Shown in pieces: positions 1 through 8,363 of a stretch of 64,000 nucleotides of DNA (its first letter is position 1; each line of letters begins with the position of its first letter). The translations under genes were made by a program, and so were the position numbers. Source of the DNA: Fen-178 sp963722575. Its GTDB lineage: Bacteria; Acidobacteriota; Terriglobia; Bryobacterales; Bryobacteraceae. The notes beneath the pieces are model-generated. The model made no database searches. It saw only the letters and a list, made by a program, of their open reading frames with translations, and was not told where the DNA came from. The stretch is from NCBI GenBank assembly GCA_963722575.1, contig CAVRNR010000006.1, forward strand, positions 372,001 to 436,000. Direction: 5' to 3'.

Positions 1-1383
1 CGATACGATCCCGGCTTGTTGGCGTATTTCGAATCGCGAAAGCCGCCGCCCTGCGCGTAAGTGCTCCCCGAGTAGCGGTTCTCGGTGGCCGTGCCCTGCG
101 AGCCGTACTTGGGCGCGCTGCCGCCGGGTTCCTGCCCGTAGTACGTCTGGCCCCGACTCTGGTACGTGCGATACCCTTCCCATTCGCCGCGTTCCACCGG
201 TTGGTAGCCGTGGCTGAAGAGCAGGTCGCGCATCAGCGCGTACTGGCCGTAGAAGACCCAGAAACTGCGCCCGTCCCGATGTTCCCAGTAGCCGTATTGG
301 TTGGAGGCCTGCGAGGGCGGGGCCATATAGGCGAAGCCCGCGGGCTGCGCCACGTGTTCGGATTCGGAGTCGTACCGGCCGGCGGGCTTGTGCTCGATGG
401 CCATGCCGAGATCGTTGCGCATGGCCTCGTAAGTGGACTGCGGAACGCCCACCCATTTCTCCTCGGACGTGGTGGCGCCGGGCCCAGAGGGCACCCCGGC
501 CGAAACGTCGGTGAGGTGCGTCCGCACCGTGCGGATCTTCTGGTCGTATTCGCGCGCATGGCCGATGCCGCGAACCTCCATATCCACCAGCACCTTGTCC
601 CACGAGTCGTATAACTGGCCGCTCAGCGACTGCAACTCGCCCGTCTTCTGCGGCAGCGTGGCTGCGGACGTCTTCAGCGAATCCGCGGCGGCCAACAACA
701 CCGCGAAATCCACCTCCGCGTAGTTGCCGGCCGCTACTTGCCGCCGCGCCGCATCCGTGGATTGCCACAGGCTGTCGCTCTGGCTAATGGCGCCGCGCAC
801 GGCAGCCAGGCGCGAATCGAGATCCGCCTTCTTCTCGGGCCAATCGGTTTCCGCTTTCTGGACGGTGGCCGCCGCCGGAGCCAGGTCGAAGGCGTGGATG
901 GCCTGGTGGTCCCGCTCCATTCCCGCGACCGTCTGCGGCAACTGCCGCTTCCAATCCGCCCACTGCGCCGCTTCCTTCTGCACGCCTGAGGCTTCCGCCA
1001 GCGCCTTGGCGCGCAGATCGCGCTCATCCGAGAGCAGCCGCTCGGCCTGCTGCCGGTCCTGCCGCCGGTTCTGCTTCTCGATCCCCGAGAGCTCGTCCAT
1101 GTCGCGGGCGGCATCGTTCAGCCATCCGGCGGCCTCGCCGAAATGGTCGCTCCAATGGCCGGTCGCGGAAACCGCGTGGAACAGGTCGGGCTGTGCCTGA
1201 CTTTCGCGGCCGACTTCATCCTGCGCCGAGCGTAGTGCGGTTTCGGCCGACGCCAGCGCCGCGCGGTCGCCGTCGATCTGCGCCCGCACCCCGCGCGGCA
1301 GCGCGTCCAGGCCGGCGAACAGTACGACGACGATCAGAACCGTCAGCAGGACGGCCAGAAATCGAAGTGTGGATCGGCTCATG
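1..1383 (-). CDS. Membrane-anchored coiled-coil protein of the PspA operon (3' end outside window)
   Basis: The reading frame is open for 461 codons from an ATG at 1383 to the window edge, so the C-terminus is missing. A good Shine-Dalgarno (GAGGGG) sits 5 nt before the ATG, and the gene begins only 8 bp after the DUF4178 gene. Residues about 5-22 form one hydrophobic helix (LRFLAVLLTVLIVVVLFAG), probably a signal anchor. The next roughly 250 residues are rich in Ala, Glu, Gln and Arg, as expected of a coiled coil. The last visible part, about residues 340-460, is rich in Tyr, Gly and Trp. I do not recognise a named family. Its position suggests an extracytoplasmic partner of the PspA membrane-maintenance system. 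A copy of a GC-rich palindromic motif lies in frame near 473-496. Confidence 0.75.
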
Positions 1384-1391
1384 CTAACCCC

Positions 1392-2042
1392 TCAGGCGTG
1401 GCCGCCCCGGTAGACCGTGACATCGCCCGGATAGATTGTGGTGGCCAGCGTCACGGCGAAAGGTTCACTCTCCGCTTTCCGTATGCCGAGCAATCCCTTG
1501 CCACCCTGTTCCTGGAACTCCCAATAGTAGAATCCGGCGACCGCCGCCTCGTCGCTGCGGCGAACCTGCGCCTCGCGGCTCAGCCGGTACAGCCAGGTCT
1601 TGCCGTCGAACTCGAAAAAGTCGGCCGTGTTCTGGCGCTCGTCCATTTGCGCCAGGTCGTCTTCCGATACGCCCAAGTCTTCGATCGTTAGCTTGCGGGC
1701 GTCGGTGTGGACGGCGGCTTCGACATCCTCGCCCGTGGCCACACGCAGCGCCACGCGCCGCTCGCGATACCCACCGCTCAGCTCAAACCAGCGGCGCGGG
1801 CCGGCTTCAAACCACGCGCAGCGGTCGGCGGTGAAATCCAGATCCGACAAGTCGTCGCCCACGCCCGAGACCGAAATCATGTCCCCCACACGGGCGTCGG
1901 TGACTTTGAGGTTGGCCAGATCCGGGGCCTTCGCCCGCGGCGGGGTGCCCTTTGGGCCCACCTCCTCTTGATGGTTAAAAAGCTTCATGAGGACGATCAC
2001 CAGCAGAACGCCCAGTATGGCCACCAGCGTAAGCGTAATCAT
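1392..2042 (-). CDS. DUF4178 domain membrane-anchored protein
   Basis: The 216-residue product has one N-terminal transmembrane helix (about residues 3-22), then a soluble domain. That domain includes the FFEFDGKTWLYRL stretch and a late YYWEF motif that I associate with DUF4178. DUF4178 proteins are commonly encoded beside PspA/IM30 and are thought to work at the membrane; their biochemistry is not established. Here the gene lies between pspA (9 bp upstream) and the coiled-coil membrane protein (8 bp downstream), so the four genes read as one operon. The linker after the helix (VGPKGTPP) is encoded by a GGGCCCAAAGGGC motif seen elsewhere in the window. Confidence 0.8.
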   Translation of the reverse strand: MITLTLVAILGVLLVIVLMKLFNHQEEVGPKGTPPRAKAPDLANLKVTDARVGDMISVSGVGDDLSDLDFTADRCAWFEAGPRRWFELSGGYRERRVALRVATGEDVEAAVHTDARKLTIEDLGVSEDDLAQMDERQNTADFFEFDGKTWLYRLSREAQVRRSDEAAVAGFYYWEFQEQGGKGLLGIRKAESEPFAVTLATTIYPGDVTVYRGGHA

Positions 2043-2051
2043 GTGGCTCCG

Positions 2052-2798
2052 CTACCCCTTGGCCCCCGGCCCCAGTTCCTTGGGCAGCACCGGCGGCGGC
2101 GGTTGCTTGGCCCCAAGACGCTCCTGCTTAAGCGCTGCCAGTTCGGCGTCCACGCTGTGCCCGCCGAGTTGCGCGAACTGCTTCTCCAGGTCGTCATCCT
2201 TGCCCGCCGAAGCGAGCTGGTCGAACGCTTTCGCCGTGGCCTCTTCGCGCGCCACTTTTTCCTCAAACCGGCCCAGCGCGGAAAACGCGTTGTCGGCGCT
2301 GCCCACGCCCGCCATGGCTTCCGACACCTTGCGCTGCGCCACGGCGGCGTTCTTGCGCGCCACCAAGGTGGTGGCCGTGCGCTCGCCCTCGTCGATCTTG
2401 TGCTTCAGCTCCGTCACCTGCTGCTTCAGCTTCTCGCTGGTCGCTTGCGCGCTATCGACGGCCGCCTTCATAGAGGCCACCTGCTCATCGCTCTCGGCTT
2501 TCTTGGCCAGCGCCTTGCGCGCCAGGTCTTCGTTGCCGGCGTCCAGCGCCATGCCCGCGCGGTCCTTCCACTCCTGCGACTGGCGGACGTATTTCTCGTA
2601 CTCGGCGTCCAGCCGGTTGTAGTTGCTCATGGCCACGGCCGAAGCGCGGACCACGTTGTTCAAGTCGTTCTTCATATCGGCCACGGTCTGGTTCACCGTC
2701 GCCTCGAAAGTGGCGTCTTCCAGCGCGCCCACTCCTTGGTTGGCCTCGCCGCGCGCTATTCGCCCCATGCGGCCAAATAGATCGGATAGAAATGCCAT
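2052..2798 (-). CDS. pspA: PspA/IM30 family membrane-stress protein
   Basis: The 248-residue product starts MAFLSDLFGRMGRIARGEAN, an amphipathic N-terminal helix typical of PspA/IM30 proteins. Almost all the rest is long charged helices, the ESCRT-III-like coiled-coil core. The family binds stressed or bent membrane from the cytoplasmic side and forms rods or rings that limit proton leakage. Length is close to the usual 220-260 residues. The C-terminus adds a Pro-rich tail (about residues 232-248). A strong Shine-Dalgarno (AGGAGAGG) precedes the ATG. Neighbours on both sides are co-oriented and closely spaced, which fits an envelope-stress operon. No PspF-type activator or sigma-54 promoter is visible. 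Confidence 0.9.
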   Translation of the reverse strand: MAFLSDLFGRMGRIARGEANQGVGALEDATFEATVNQTVADMKNDLNNVVRASAVAMSNYNRLDAEYEKYVRQSQEWKDRAGMALDAGNEDLARKALAKKAESDEQVASMKAAVDSAQATSEKLKQQVTELKHKIDEGERTATTLVARKNAAVAQRKVSEAMAGVGSADNAFSALGRFEEKVAREEATAKAFDQLASAGKDDDLEKQFAQLGGHSVDAELAALKQERLGAKQPPPPVLPKELGPGAKG

Positions 2799-2816
2799 GT
2801 TCTTCGTTCCTCTCCT

Positions 2817-3242
2817 TTACGATTTCAGGTCGCCCAGCAGGCGCCGAGCCGTGATGACATCCACCAGCAGGAAATGCAGGCAGGAGAGAATCTCGTCCTC
2901 GTTCTCCGGCCCCATGTCCTCGAGTTTGCAGAAATTGTTCAACGTGACGGCCACCTTGCCGGCGCCGGCGTCATAAATCTGGAAGTGCGAAGTCGAGATG
3001 CCGTTGTCGGCCGCCAGCATGCGCTGCATGATGCCGGCCGTAACCGCCGCGCGCGGCACCACCGTGCAGGTAAGCGAGAGGTACAGGATATCGCCCGCCA
3101 GGACCGCCTGCACGGCAACCCCGCTTTCCACCTCCGCGATTCTCAAAGTGTCGGGCGCCGTTTCGGAGACCGCATAACCTCGCTCCGCCAGCAGCGCGTG
3201 GATGTGCCCCACTTCTGGGATGTTTGTGTTTGTCATAGGCAT
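2817..3242 (-). CDS. YbjN / type III chaperone-like small protein
   Basis: The 141-residue acidic protein has the layout of the YbjN or CesT-like chaperone fold: an N-terminal helix (HIHALLAERGYAV), mixed strands with the ILYLSLTCTV segment, and a C-terminal helix. It is first in the PspA operon, 18 bp before pspA. Two in-frame ATGs exist, 3242 and 3236. The upstream one is chosen because an AAGGA lies 11 nt before it. YbjN-like proteins are often found with PspA and DUF4178 genes and may help protein partners fold or bind; this role is inference. The fold assignment rests on pattern only. Confidence 0.65.
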   Translation of the reverse strand: MPMTNTNIPEVGHIHALLAERGYAVSETAPDTLRIAEVESGVAVQAVLAGDILYLSLTCTVVPRAAVTAGIMQRMLAADNGISTSHFQIYDAGAGKVAVTLNNFCKLEDMGPENEDEILSCLHFLLVDVITARRLLGDLKS

Positions 3243-3367
3243 TGGGAATGGAGTCCTTTATCGATACGCGCTCCGCCGCCCCGGAGTTCCGTGATTCTCC
3301 GGACCGAGCCCCAGACTCTCAGACCTATTGTAGAGGGGCAGGGGCAAATCGCGGCATTCGATCAAAA

Positions 3368-3403
3368 ATCGCATATTGCAATTATACTATCGCATTTTGC
3401 AAT
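3368..3403 (-). promoter_or_regulatory. Tandem 15-bp operator over the probable PspA operon promoter
   Basis: Two near-identical 15-mers occur at 3368-3382 (ATCGCATATTGCAAT) and 3389-3403 (ATCGCATTTTGCAAT), one mismatch apart and spaced 21 bp, two helical turns. On the minus strand a TATAAT (3381-3386) lies in the first repeat's edge and a TTGACG lies 20 bp upstream, so the repeats cover the -10 element and the spacer. This arrangement suggests a repressor bound as a tandem dimer. The region is unusually AT-rich for the window. The regulator is not identifiable here. Confidence 0.5.
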
Positions 3404-3495
3404 GTTCGTCAAGGCGCGGGAGTCTTAAGCTCTCTCCTGCTATACTGAATGTCCGGCAGAACGTATTTCGGCTTCGTGCGCGTAGAAGAACGGGG

Positions 3496-4644
3496 ATGCG
3501 CATAGCAATAATTTCCGATCTAACCCAGTGGGCCTGGGCCGGCTGTGAACAGTTATGGGCCGCACTCGCATGCCGCGCCTTGGAATCCGGTCACAGGGTA
3601 AGTGTATTCCTATGCCGACAAAACGTGTTGCACCACCACATGCAGCCTCTTATGGACATGGGACTCGAGCTGCATTTGCCTGGGACGGGCGCCGCCCTGG
3701 TGGACCGTGCGCGAAGGCTCAGTTGGAGATTCGGCGGCGCGATAGCTCCGTTGTTCCCGCTATTTAAGGCGCTTGACGACTTTTCCCCGGACGTGGCCCT
3801 CATCAGCGCGGGTAACGCGCTCCCCAGTACGCCGTTTCTCAGTCAACTGAAGCGATTGAGCGCACCGCGCTGGCCGTACGTGCTGGTGTGCCACAACAGC
3901 CATTTGTGGGAAAGTCCGATCGAAGAAGCGGTCCGGGATGAGGTTGCCCGGTACTATCTCGGTGCACGGCGGACACTCTTCGTGGCGGAGCGCACGCGTA
4001 TGGAGACCGAGCACCTGCTGGCGGTGAAGTTGCCGCACAGCGGCATCGTGCGGAATCCCGTGAACCTGAAGGACAGCGGTGTTCTGCCCATGCCCTCGGG
4101 CTCTACCGTCGGCATAGCCTGTTTGGGCAGACTGGCGACCGGCGGTAAGGGCCAGGATGCACTGCTGGCGGCGTTGGGCGGCCCCAATTTCAGGGGGCGC
4201 GATTGGCGTTTGTCACTATACGGCGAGGGTCCGGACGCTGATCGCTTACTACAGCTAGCGAGGCATTACACGATATCGGACCGCGTTGCCTTCAAGGGTT
4301 ACGTGAACGATGTCCGGTCGATCTGGGCGGAGAACCACGTGCTGGCTCTTCCCTCGCGCGTGGAAAGCGCGCCGCTGGTGGTAGTGGAGGCGATGTTGTG
4401 CGGAAGGCCCAGCATCGGCAATGACGTCGGCGGCGTGACGGAGTGGATTAGTGAACCGGAGACGGGTTTCGTGTCGGCCGGCCTGAATATACCGAGCTTC
4501 GAGGCGGCGCTTGAGCGTGCATGGTCCGCCAGGTCCGAGTGGGAATCGATCGGTATGCGAGCGAGCGAGAAGGCTCGCAAGCTGATGGATACCGATCCTG
4601 GGAGCACGCTGCTGAAGATCTTGGCTGAAGTGGCCGCGGAATGA
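3496..4644 (+). CDS. GT4-family glycosyltransferase
   Basis: The 382-residue product begins MRIAIISDLTQWAWAGCEQLW and has the GT-B fold layout: an N-terminal acceptor domain, then a donor domain from about residue 195 (VGIACLGRLATGGKGQD). The donor domain ends with ESAPLVVVEAMLCGRP, which holds the EX7E nucleotide-sugar motif of GT4 enzymes. It would transfer a sugar from an NDP- or UDP-sugar to a cell-surface lipid or glycan; the substrate cannot be told. The open frame extends upstream to 3376, but the ATG at 3496 is preferred because the fold starts there and a GAAGAACGGGG sequence precedes it. There is no polysaccharide cluster around it. Confidence 0.85.
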   Translation: MRIAIISDLTQWAWAGCEQLWAALACRALESGHRVSVFLCRQNVLHHHMQPLMDMGLELHLPGTGAALVDRARRLSWRFGGAIAPLFPLFKALDDFSPDVALISAGNALPSTPFLSQLKRLSAPRWPYVLVCHNSHLWESPIEEAVRDEVARYYLGARRTLFVAERTRMETEHLLAVKLPHSGIVRNPVNLKDSGVLPMPSGSTVGIACLGRLATGGKGQDALLAALGGPNFRGRDWRLSLYGEGPDADRLLQLARHYTISDRVAFKGYVNDVRSIWAENHVLALPSRVESAPLVVVEAMLCGRPSIGNDVGGVTEWISEPETGFVSAGLNIPSFEAALERAWSARSEWESIGMRASEKARKLMDTDPGSTLLKILAEVAAE

Positions 4645-4720
4645 TGGTGGTATCCGCCAGCCGCGCTTGCGGCTGCAACTCCATCTCGAATTTCCCACGG
4701 CGATACAATCGAATCGGCCC

Positions 4721-5662
4721 ATGCTTCGCTTCCTCTTGCCCGCGGTGCTCGCGGCCTCGGCCTTCGCTGCCGGCCCGCTCTTTGACCTCTCCGGCCAACT
4801 CCGGCCGCGAGGCCGCGCTTCCGTCTCTCTATTCGCCACCAGGAGTCCCTTCACCGCCGCAACCGTCGCCGACGCCGCCGGCCGCTTCACCTTCAAGAAA
4901 CTCCGGCCCGACGATTACACCGTCGCCGTGTTCATCCCGGGCCGCGGAGAAGCGCGGCGCACGGTGGAAGTGGGCCCCGCTGCCGCCGACTCCCACCGGC
5001 GGGTTTCCCTCACCCTCGATTTGAAGGACTCCGACTTCGAATCCGCCAGCCTGGTGCCCCGGCACTCCGTCTCGACCAGCCAATTGGCCATTCCGAAAGC
5101 GGCCCTGCGCGATTACATGGAGGCGGAGAAGGACCTCGAGAGGCACGATCCCGATGCCGCCGTGAAACGCCTCGAAAACGCCGTCGAGATGGCGCCGCAG
5201 TTCGCCACGGCGTGGAACGAGCTGGGAACCATCGCCTACCAGACGCGCAAATTCGACCGCGCCGAGGAATGTTTCCGCCAGGCGCTCGAGCAGGACCCGC
5301 GGGCCTTCGAACCCCTGGTCAACCTCGGAGGCGTGCTGGTGACCGTGCACAAGCTCGACGAAGCCGCCGACTACAACCTGCGGGCCGTGCTCGCCCGCCC
5401 CAACGACGCCCTGGCCAACTCGCAGCTCGGCCAGACCTATTTCGGGCTGGGCCGCATGGACCTCGCCGAAAAGTACCTCGAGCGCACGCGCCAGATCGAT
5501 CCGGCGCACTTCTCCCGTCCCCAGCTTCTGCTGGCCGAGATTCACCTGCGCCGCGGCGAGCGCCGCGAAGCCGCCGACGTGCTCGAGGAATTCCTCAAGT
5601 ATCACCCCGACTGGCCGCAGGCCGCCAAGATGCGCGAAACCATCGCCCAATTGCGGCAATAA
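4721..5662 (+). CDS. Secreted TPR protein with carboxypeptidase-regulatory-like N-terminal domain
   Basis: The ATG at 4721 gives a clear signal peptide (MLRFLLPAVLAASAFAA). A short beta-sandwich domain with the AAGRFTFKKLRPDDYTV pattern of carboxypeptidase-regulatory-like domains follows at about residues 25-105. Four to five TPR units then run from about 130 to 310 (for example ATAWNELGTIAYQTRKFDRA). A TACAAT box at 4704-4709 sits only 11 nt before the start codon, so the transcript may be nearly leaderless. The protein probably acts in the periplasm as a protein-protein scaffold; no enzymatic motif is present. It ends just before hrpB, with which it may be cotranscribed. Confidence 0.75.
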   Translation: MLRFLLPAVLAASAFAAGPLFDLSGQLRPRGRASVSLFATRSPFTAATVADAAGRFTFKKLRPDDYTVAVFIPGRGEARRTVEVGPAAADSHRRVSLTLDLKDSDFESASLVPRHSVSTSQLAIPKAALRDYMEAEKDLERHDPDAAVKRLENAVEMAPQFATAWNELGTIAYQTRKFDRAEECFRQALEQDPRAFEPLVNLGGVLVTVHKLDEAADYNLRAVLARPNDALANSQLGQTYFGLGRMDLAEKYLERTRQIDPAHFSRPQLLLAEIHLRRGERREAADVLEEFLKYHPDWPQAAKMRETIAQLRQ

Positions 5663-5671
5663 TGGAATTGC

Positions 5672-8065
5672 TTGCGTCTCCCCATCGACCCGCTCATTCC
5701 CGAAATCGTTGCCCACCTGCGCGCCGCTGAGAACCTGGTTCTGGAGGCTCCGCCGGGGGCGGGGAAGACCACGCGCGTGCCGCCCGCTCTGCTCGCGCTT
5801 TCCGATGGCGAGGTGCTGGTGCTCGAACCGCGCCGCCTGGCCGCCCGTCTGGCCGCGCGTTTCGTGGCCGCCGAGCGCGGCGAACCCGTCGGCTGCACGG
5901 TGGGTTACCAGGTCCGCTTCGAAGAGGTCGCCGGTCCTCGCACCAAGTTGCGCTTCCTCACCGAGGGCGTGCTCACCCGCCGCCTGCTCTCCGATCCCAC
6001 ACTCGCGCGCGTCGCCGCCGTGGTGCTCGACGAATTCCACGAGCGCCATCTGGAGGGCGACCTCGCCCTGGCCCTGTTGCGCCGCCTCCAGCGGACCGAA
6101 CGTCCCGACCTGCGCCTGCTCGTCATGTCCGCCACGCTCGACGCCGCTCCCATCGCGCAGTTTCTGGGCGGCGCCCGCGTGATGCGCTCCGAAGGCCGTC
6201 AGTACCCGCTGGAAATCGAGTACACGCCGCATTCGGCGGCGCCGCTCGAAGAGCAAGTCGCCGCCGCATTGGAGCGGTTGGCCGCGCGCGGGCTGGCGGG
6301 CCATGTGCTGGTCTTCCTCCCTGGCGCCGCCGAGATCCGCCGCGCGCAGGCCGCCTGTGCGCCGTTCGCCCGCCGTGGCGGCTGGCTGCTGTTGCCCTTG
6401 CATGGCGATCAATCCCCCGAAGAGCAGGACCGCGCCGTGGGCCCGTCGGAGCAGCGGAAAGTCATCCTCTCCACCAACGTGGCGGAAAGCTCCATCACCA
6501 TTGAAGGCATCGGCGCCGTGATCGATAGCGGCCTTGCGCGCGTGGCCAGCCATTCCCCCTGGTCTGGCCTGCCCACGCTTCAGGTGGCCCGCATTAGCCA
6601 GGCGTCGGCCAAACAGCGCGCCGGCCGCGCCGGACGCACCGGTCCCGGACGCGTGGTGCGCCTGTATTCCGTCGAAGACCTTGCCCGCCGTCCCGCCCAT
6701 GACACGCCCGAAATTGCGCGCGCCGATCTTGCCCCCGCCGCTCTGCTGCTCGACGCCATGGGCATGGATGGTCTCGGCGCGCTCACTTGGCTCGACCCTC
6801 CGCCCGCCGCCGCCGTCGAGCGCGCCGGGGATCTCCTACGCCAACTCGGCGCTTTTGGCCCCTTGGGCCAGGAGATGGCGCGCTACCCTCTGCATCCGCG
6901 GCTTGCACGGCTCATCGTCGAAGCCCGCCGCCGCGGCGTCGCGGAGCAAGGCTCGACCATCGCCGCGCTGCTCAGCGCCGGCGAGAGGCTGCCTGCGAAA
7001 TGCGACCACACCACGCGCTCCGACCTTTTGGTGCTGATGGAATCCCAGTGGTCGCCAGCCACCGAGCGGTTGGTCCGCCAGGTGCACCGCATCGTCAATC
7101 CGCCGCGCCAGCAGCATCCCAATGAGGATGCCCTGCTAATCTCCGTGCTGGCGGCGTTTCCGGACCGTGTGGCGCGCCGCCGCCAATCGAACGAGCTCCA
7201 ACTGGCGGCCGGTGGCCCGGCCCTGCTGGCCCCTTCGAGCACCGTAACCGCCAACCAGTTCCTGGTGGCCGTCGAGGCCGAGGACCGCCGGGCCCAAAGG
7301 GCACCCCAGAAGATGCCCCTGGTGCGGATCGCCAGCGGAATCGAACCCGAATGGCTGCTCGACCTGTTCCCCGAGCGCATCCGCGAAACCACGACCGTGG
7401 AATGGAACCGCGCCGCCGAGCGCGTCGAAGCCGTCAGCGCCCTGATGTTCGACCAGATCGCCATCGAATCCCACCGCGCCGGCCCCGATCCCCAGGCCGC
7501 CGCCGCGCTCCTCATGGAGAAGGCCCTGGAAGCCGGCCTCGCGCGCTTCGCGGACCCCGCGGAAATCGATGCCTTCCTGGCGCGCGTGAATTTCGCCTCT
7601 CAGCACGCCGCTCTACCGCCGCTTGGTCCGGAGGACGTGGAGCGGGCCTTGCACTCGCTCGCCTCCGGCCTCAAGAGTTTCGCCGAGCTGGTATCCGCCG
7701 CGCGCGATGGCGGATTGCTACGCGCGCTGGACCGGCAACTACCCCCGGCTGCGCGCCGCCTGCTCGATGAGATCGCCCCGGAACGCATCCGCCTGGCTCG
7801 CGGCCGCTACGCCCGCGTGCATTACGAAGCCGGCCAGCCGCCCACGGTCGCCTCCCGCCTTCAGGATTTCTTCGGCATGTCCGAAACCCCCGCCGTGGCC
7901 CGTGGCGCGGTCCCCCTGGTGCTGCGCTTGCTGGCCCCCAATCGGCGCCCGGTGCAGACCACCAGCGACCTGGCCGGCTTCTGGCAGCGCCTCTATCCGC
8001 AAGTGCGAAAGGAGCTGGCCCGCCGTTATCCCAAGCACGCCTGGCCCCAAGACCCCCTCGCATGA
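5672..8065 (+). CDS. hrpB: ATP-dependent RNA helicase HrpB
   Basis: The 797-residue product matches HrpB in length (E. coli about 810). Motif I (APPGAGKTT) is at about residues 25-33 and motif II is DEFH (DEFHERHLEGD). The TNVAESSITI and QRAGRAGRTGPG motifs of DEAH helicases follow. The C-terminal HrpB domain ends with the typical segment LAGFWQRLYPQVRKELARRYPKHAW. HrpB is a DEAH-box helicase of unclear cellular role, studied as a possible RNA-processing factor. The frame opens with TTG at 5672; no ATG in frame covers the start of motif I. It lies 9 bp after the TPR gene. Confidence 0.95.
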   Translation: MRLPIDPLIPEIVAHLRAAENLVLEAPPGAGKTTRVPPALLALSDGEVLVLEPRRLAARLAARFVAAERGEPVGCTVGYQVRFEEVAGPRTKLRFLTEGVLTRRLLSDPTLARVAAVVLDEFHERHLEGDLALALLRRLQRTERPDLRLLVMSATLDAAPIAQFLGGARVMRSEGRQYPLEIEYTPHSAAPLEEQVAAALERLAARGLAGHVLVFLPGAAEIRRAQAACAPFARRGGWLLLPLHGDQSPEEQDRAVGPSEQRKVILSTNVAESSITIEGIGAVIDSGLARVASHSPWSGLPTLQVARISQASAKQRAGRAGRTGPGRVVRLYSVEDLARRPAHDTPEIARADLAPAALLLDAMGMDGLGALTWLDPPPAAAVERAGDLLRQLGAFGPLGQEMARYPLHPRLARLIVEARRRGVAEQGSTIAALLSAGERLPAKCDHTTRSDLLVLMESQWSPATERLVRQVHRIVNPPRQQHPNEDALLISVLAAFPDRVARRRQSNELQLAAGGPALLAPSSTVTANQFLVAVEAEDRRAQRAPQKMPLVRIASGIEPEWLLDLFPERIRETTTVEWNRAAERVEAVSALMFDQIAIESHRAGPDPQAAAALLMEKALEAGLARFADPAEIDAFLARVNFASQHAALPPLGPEDVERALHSLASGLKSFAELVSAARDGGLLRALDRQLPPAARRLLDEIAPERIRLARGRYARVHYEAGQPPTVASRLQDFFGMSETPAVARGAVPLVLRLLAPNRRPVQTTSDLAGFWQRLYPQVRKELARRYPKHAWPQDPLA

Positions 8066-8153
8066 CCGCGCCGTTCACCTTTCCCCCGGCCCCCGGCCCC
8101 CGCCCCCTCCGTTGCCCGCGCCGTCTGTTATAAATAGTCTGTCTCGAACCCAT

Positions 8154-8363
8154 ATGCCCCATTTTTATGGATCCATGCACAGTCGCCGCACCCGTCTTTC
8201 CTCCGCCGAGCCGGAGGCAGACAGCCGCGAATGGCGCCGTCCCACGCACGAGGAGATCGCGCGGCTGGCTTACTCTTACTGGGAAGCTCGTGGACGCCGG
8301 GACGGCTCGTCCTTGGAAGACTGGTTTCGCGCTGAGCGCGTGCTGACGTCTCATGACTCCTGA
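8154..8363 (+). CDS. Small DUF2934 protein
   Basis: The frame contains RPTHEEIARLAYSYWEARG followed by a second helix ending EDWFRAERVL, the two-helix DUF2934 signature common in acidobacteria and other soil bacteria. From the ATG at 8154 the product has 69 residues; an internal ATG at 8175 is an alternative start. DUF2934 has no established function. A TATAAA sequence at 8129-8134 may be the promoter. The gene overlaps the start of the downstream decarboxylase by 11 bp, so the two are probably translationally coupled. Confidence 0.8.
   Translation: MPHFYGSMHSRRTRLSSAEPEADSREWRRPTHEEIARLAYSYWEARGRRDGSSLEDWFRAERVLTSHDS

Noticed and set aside
201..723. Plus-strand frames opposite the first gene
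   Set aside because: The minus-strand frame is open to the window edge, has a ribosome site, membrane anchor and coiled coil, and continues an operon. The plus frames have none of these.
4829..6700. A 623-codon open frame on the minus strand
   Set aside because: It lies opposite the TPR protein and hrpB, both of which have clear motifs. The frame is open because high GC at third positions removes stops. No domain is visible in it.
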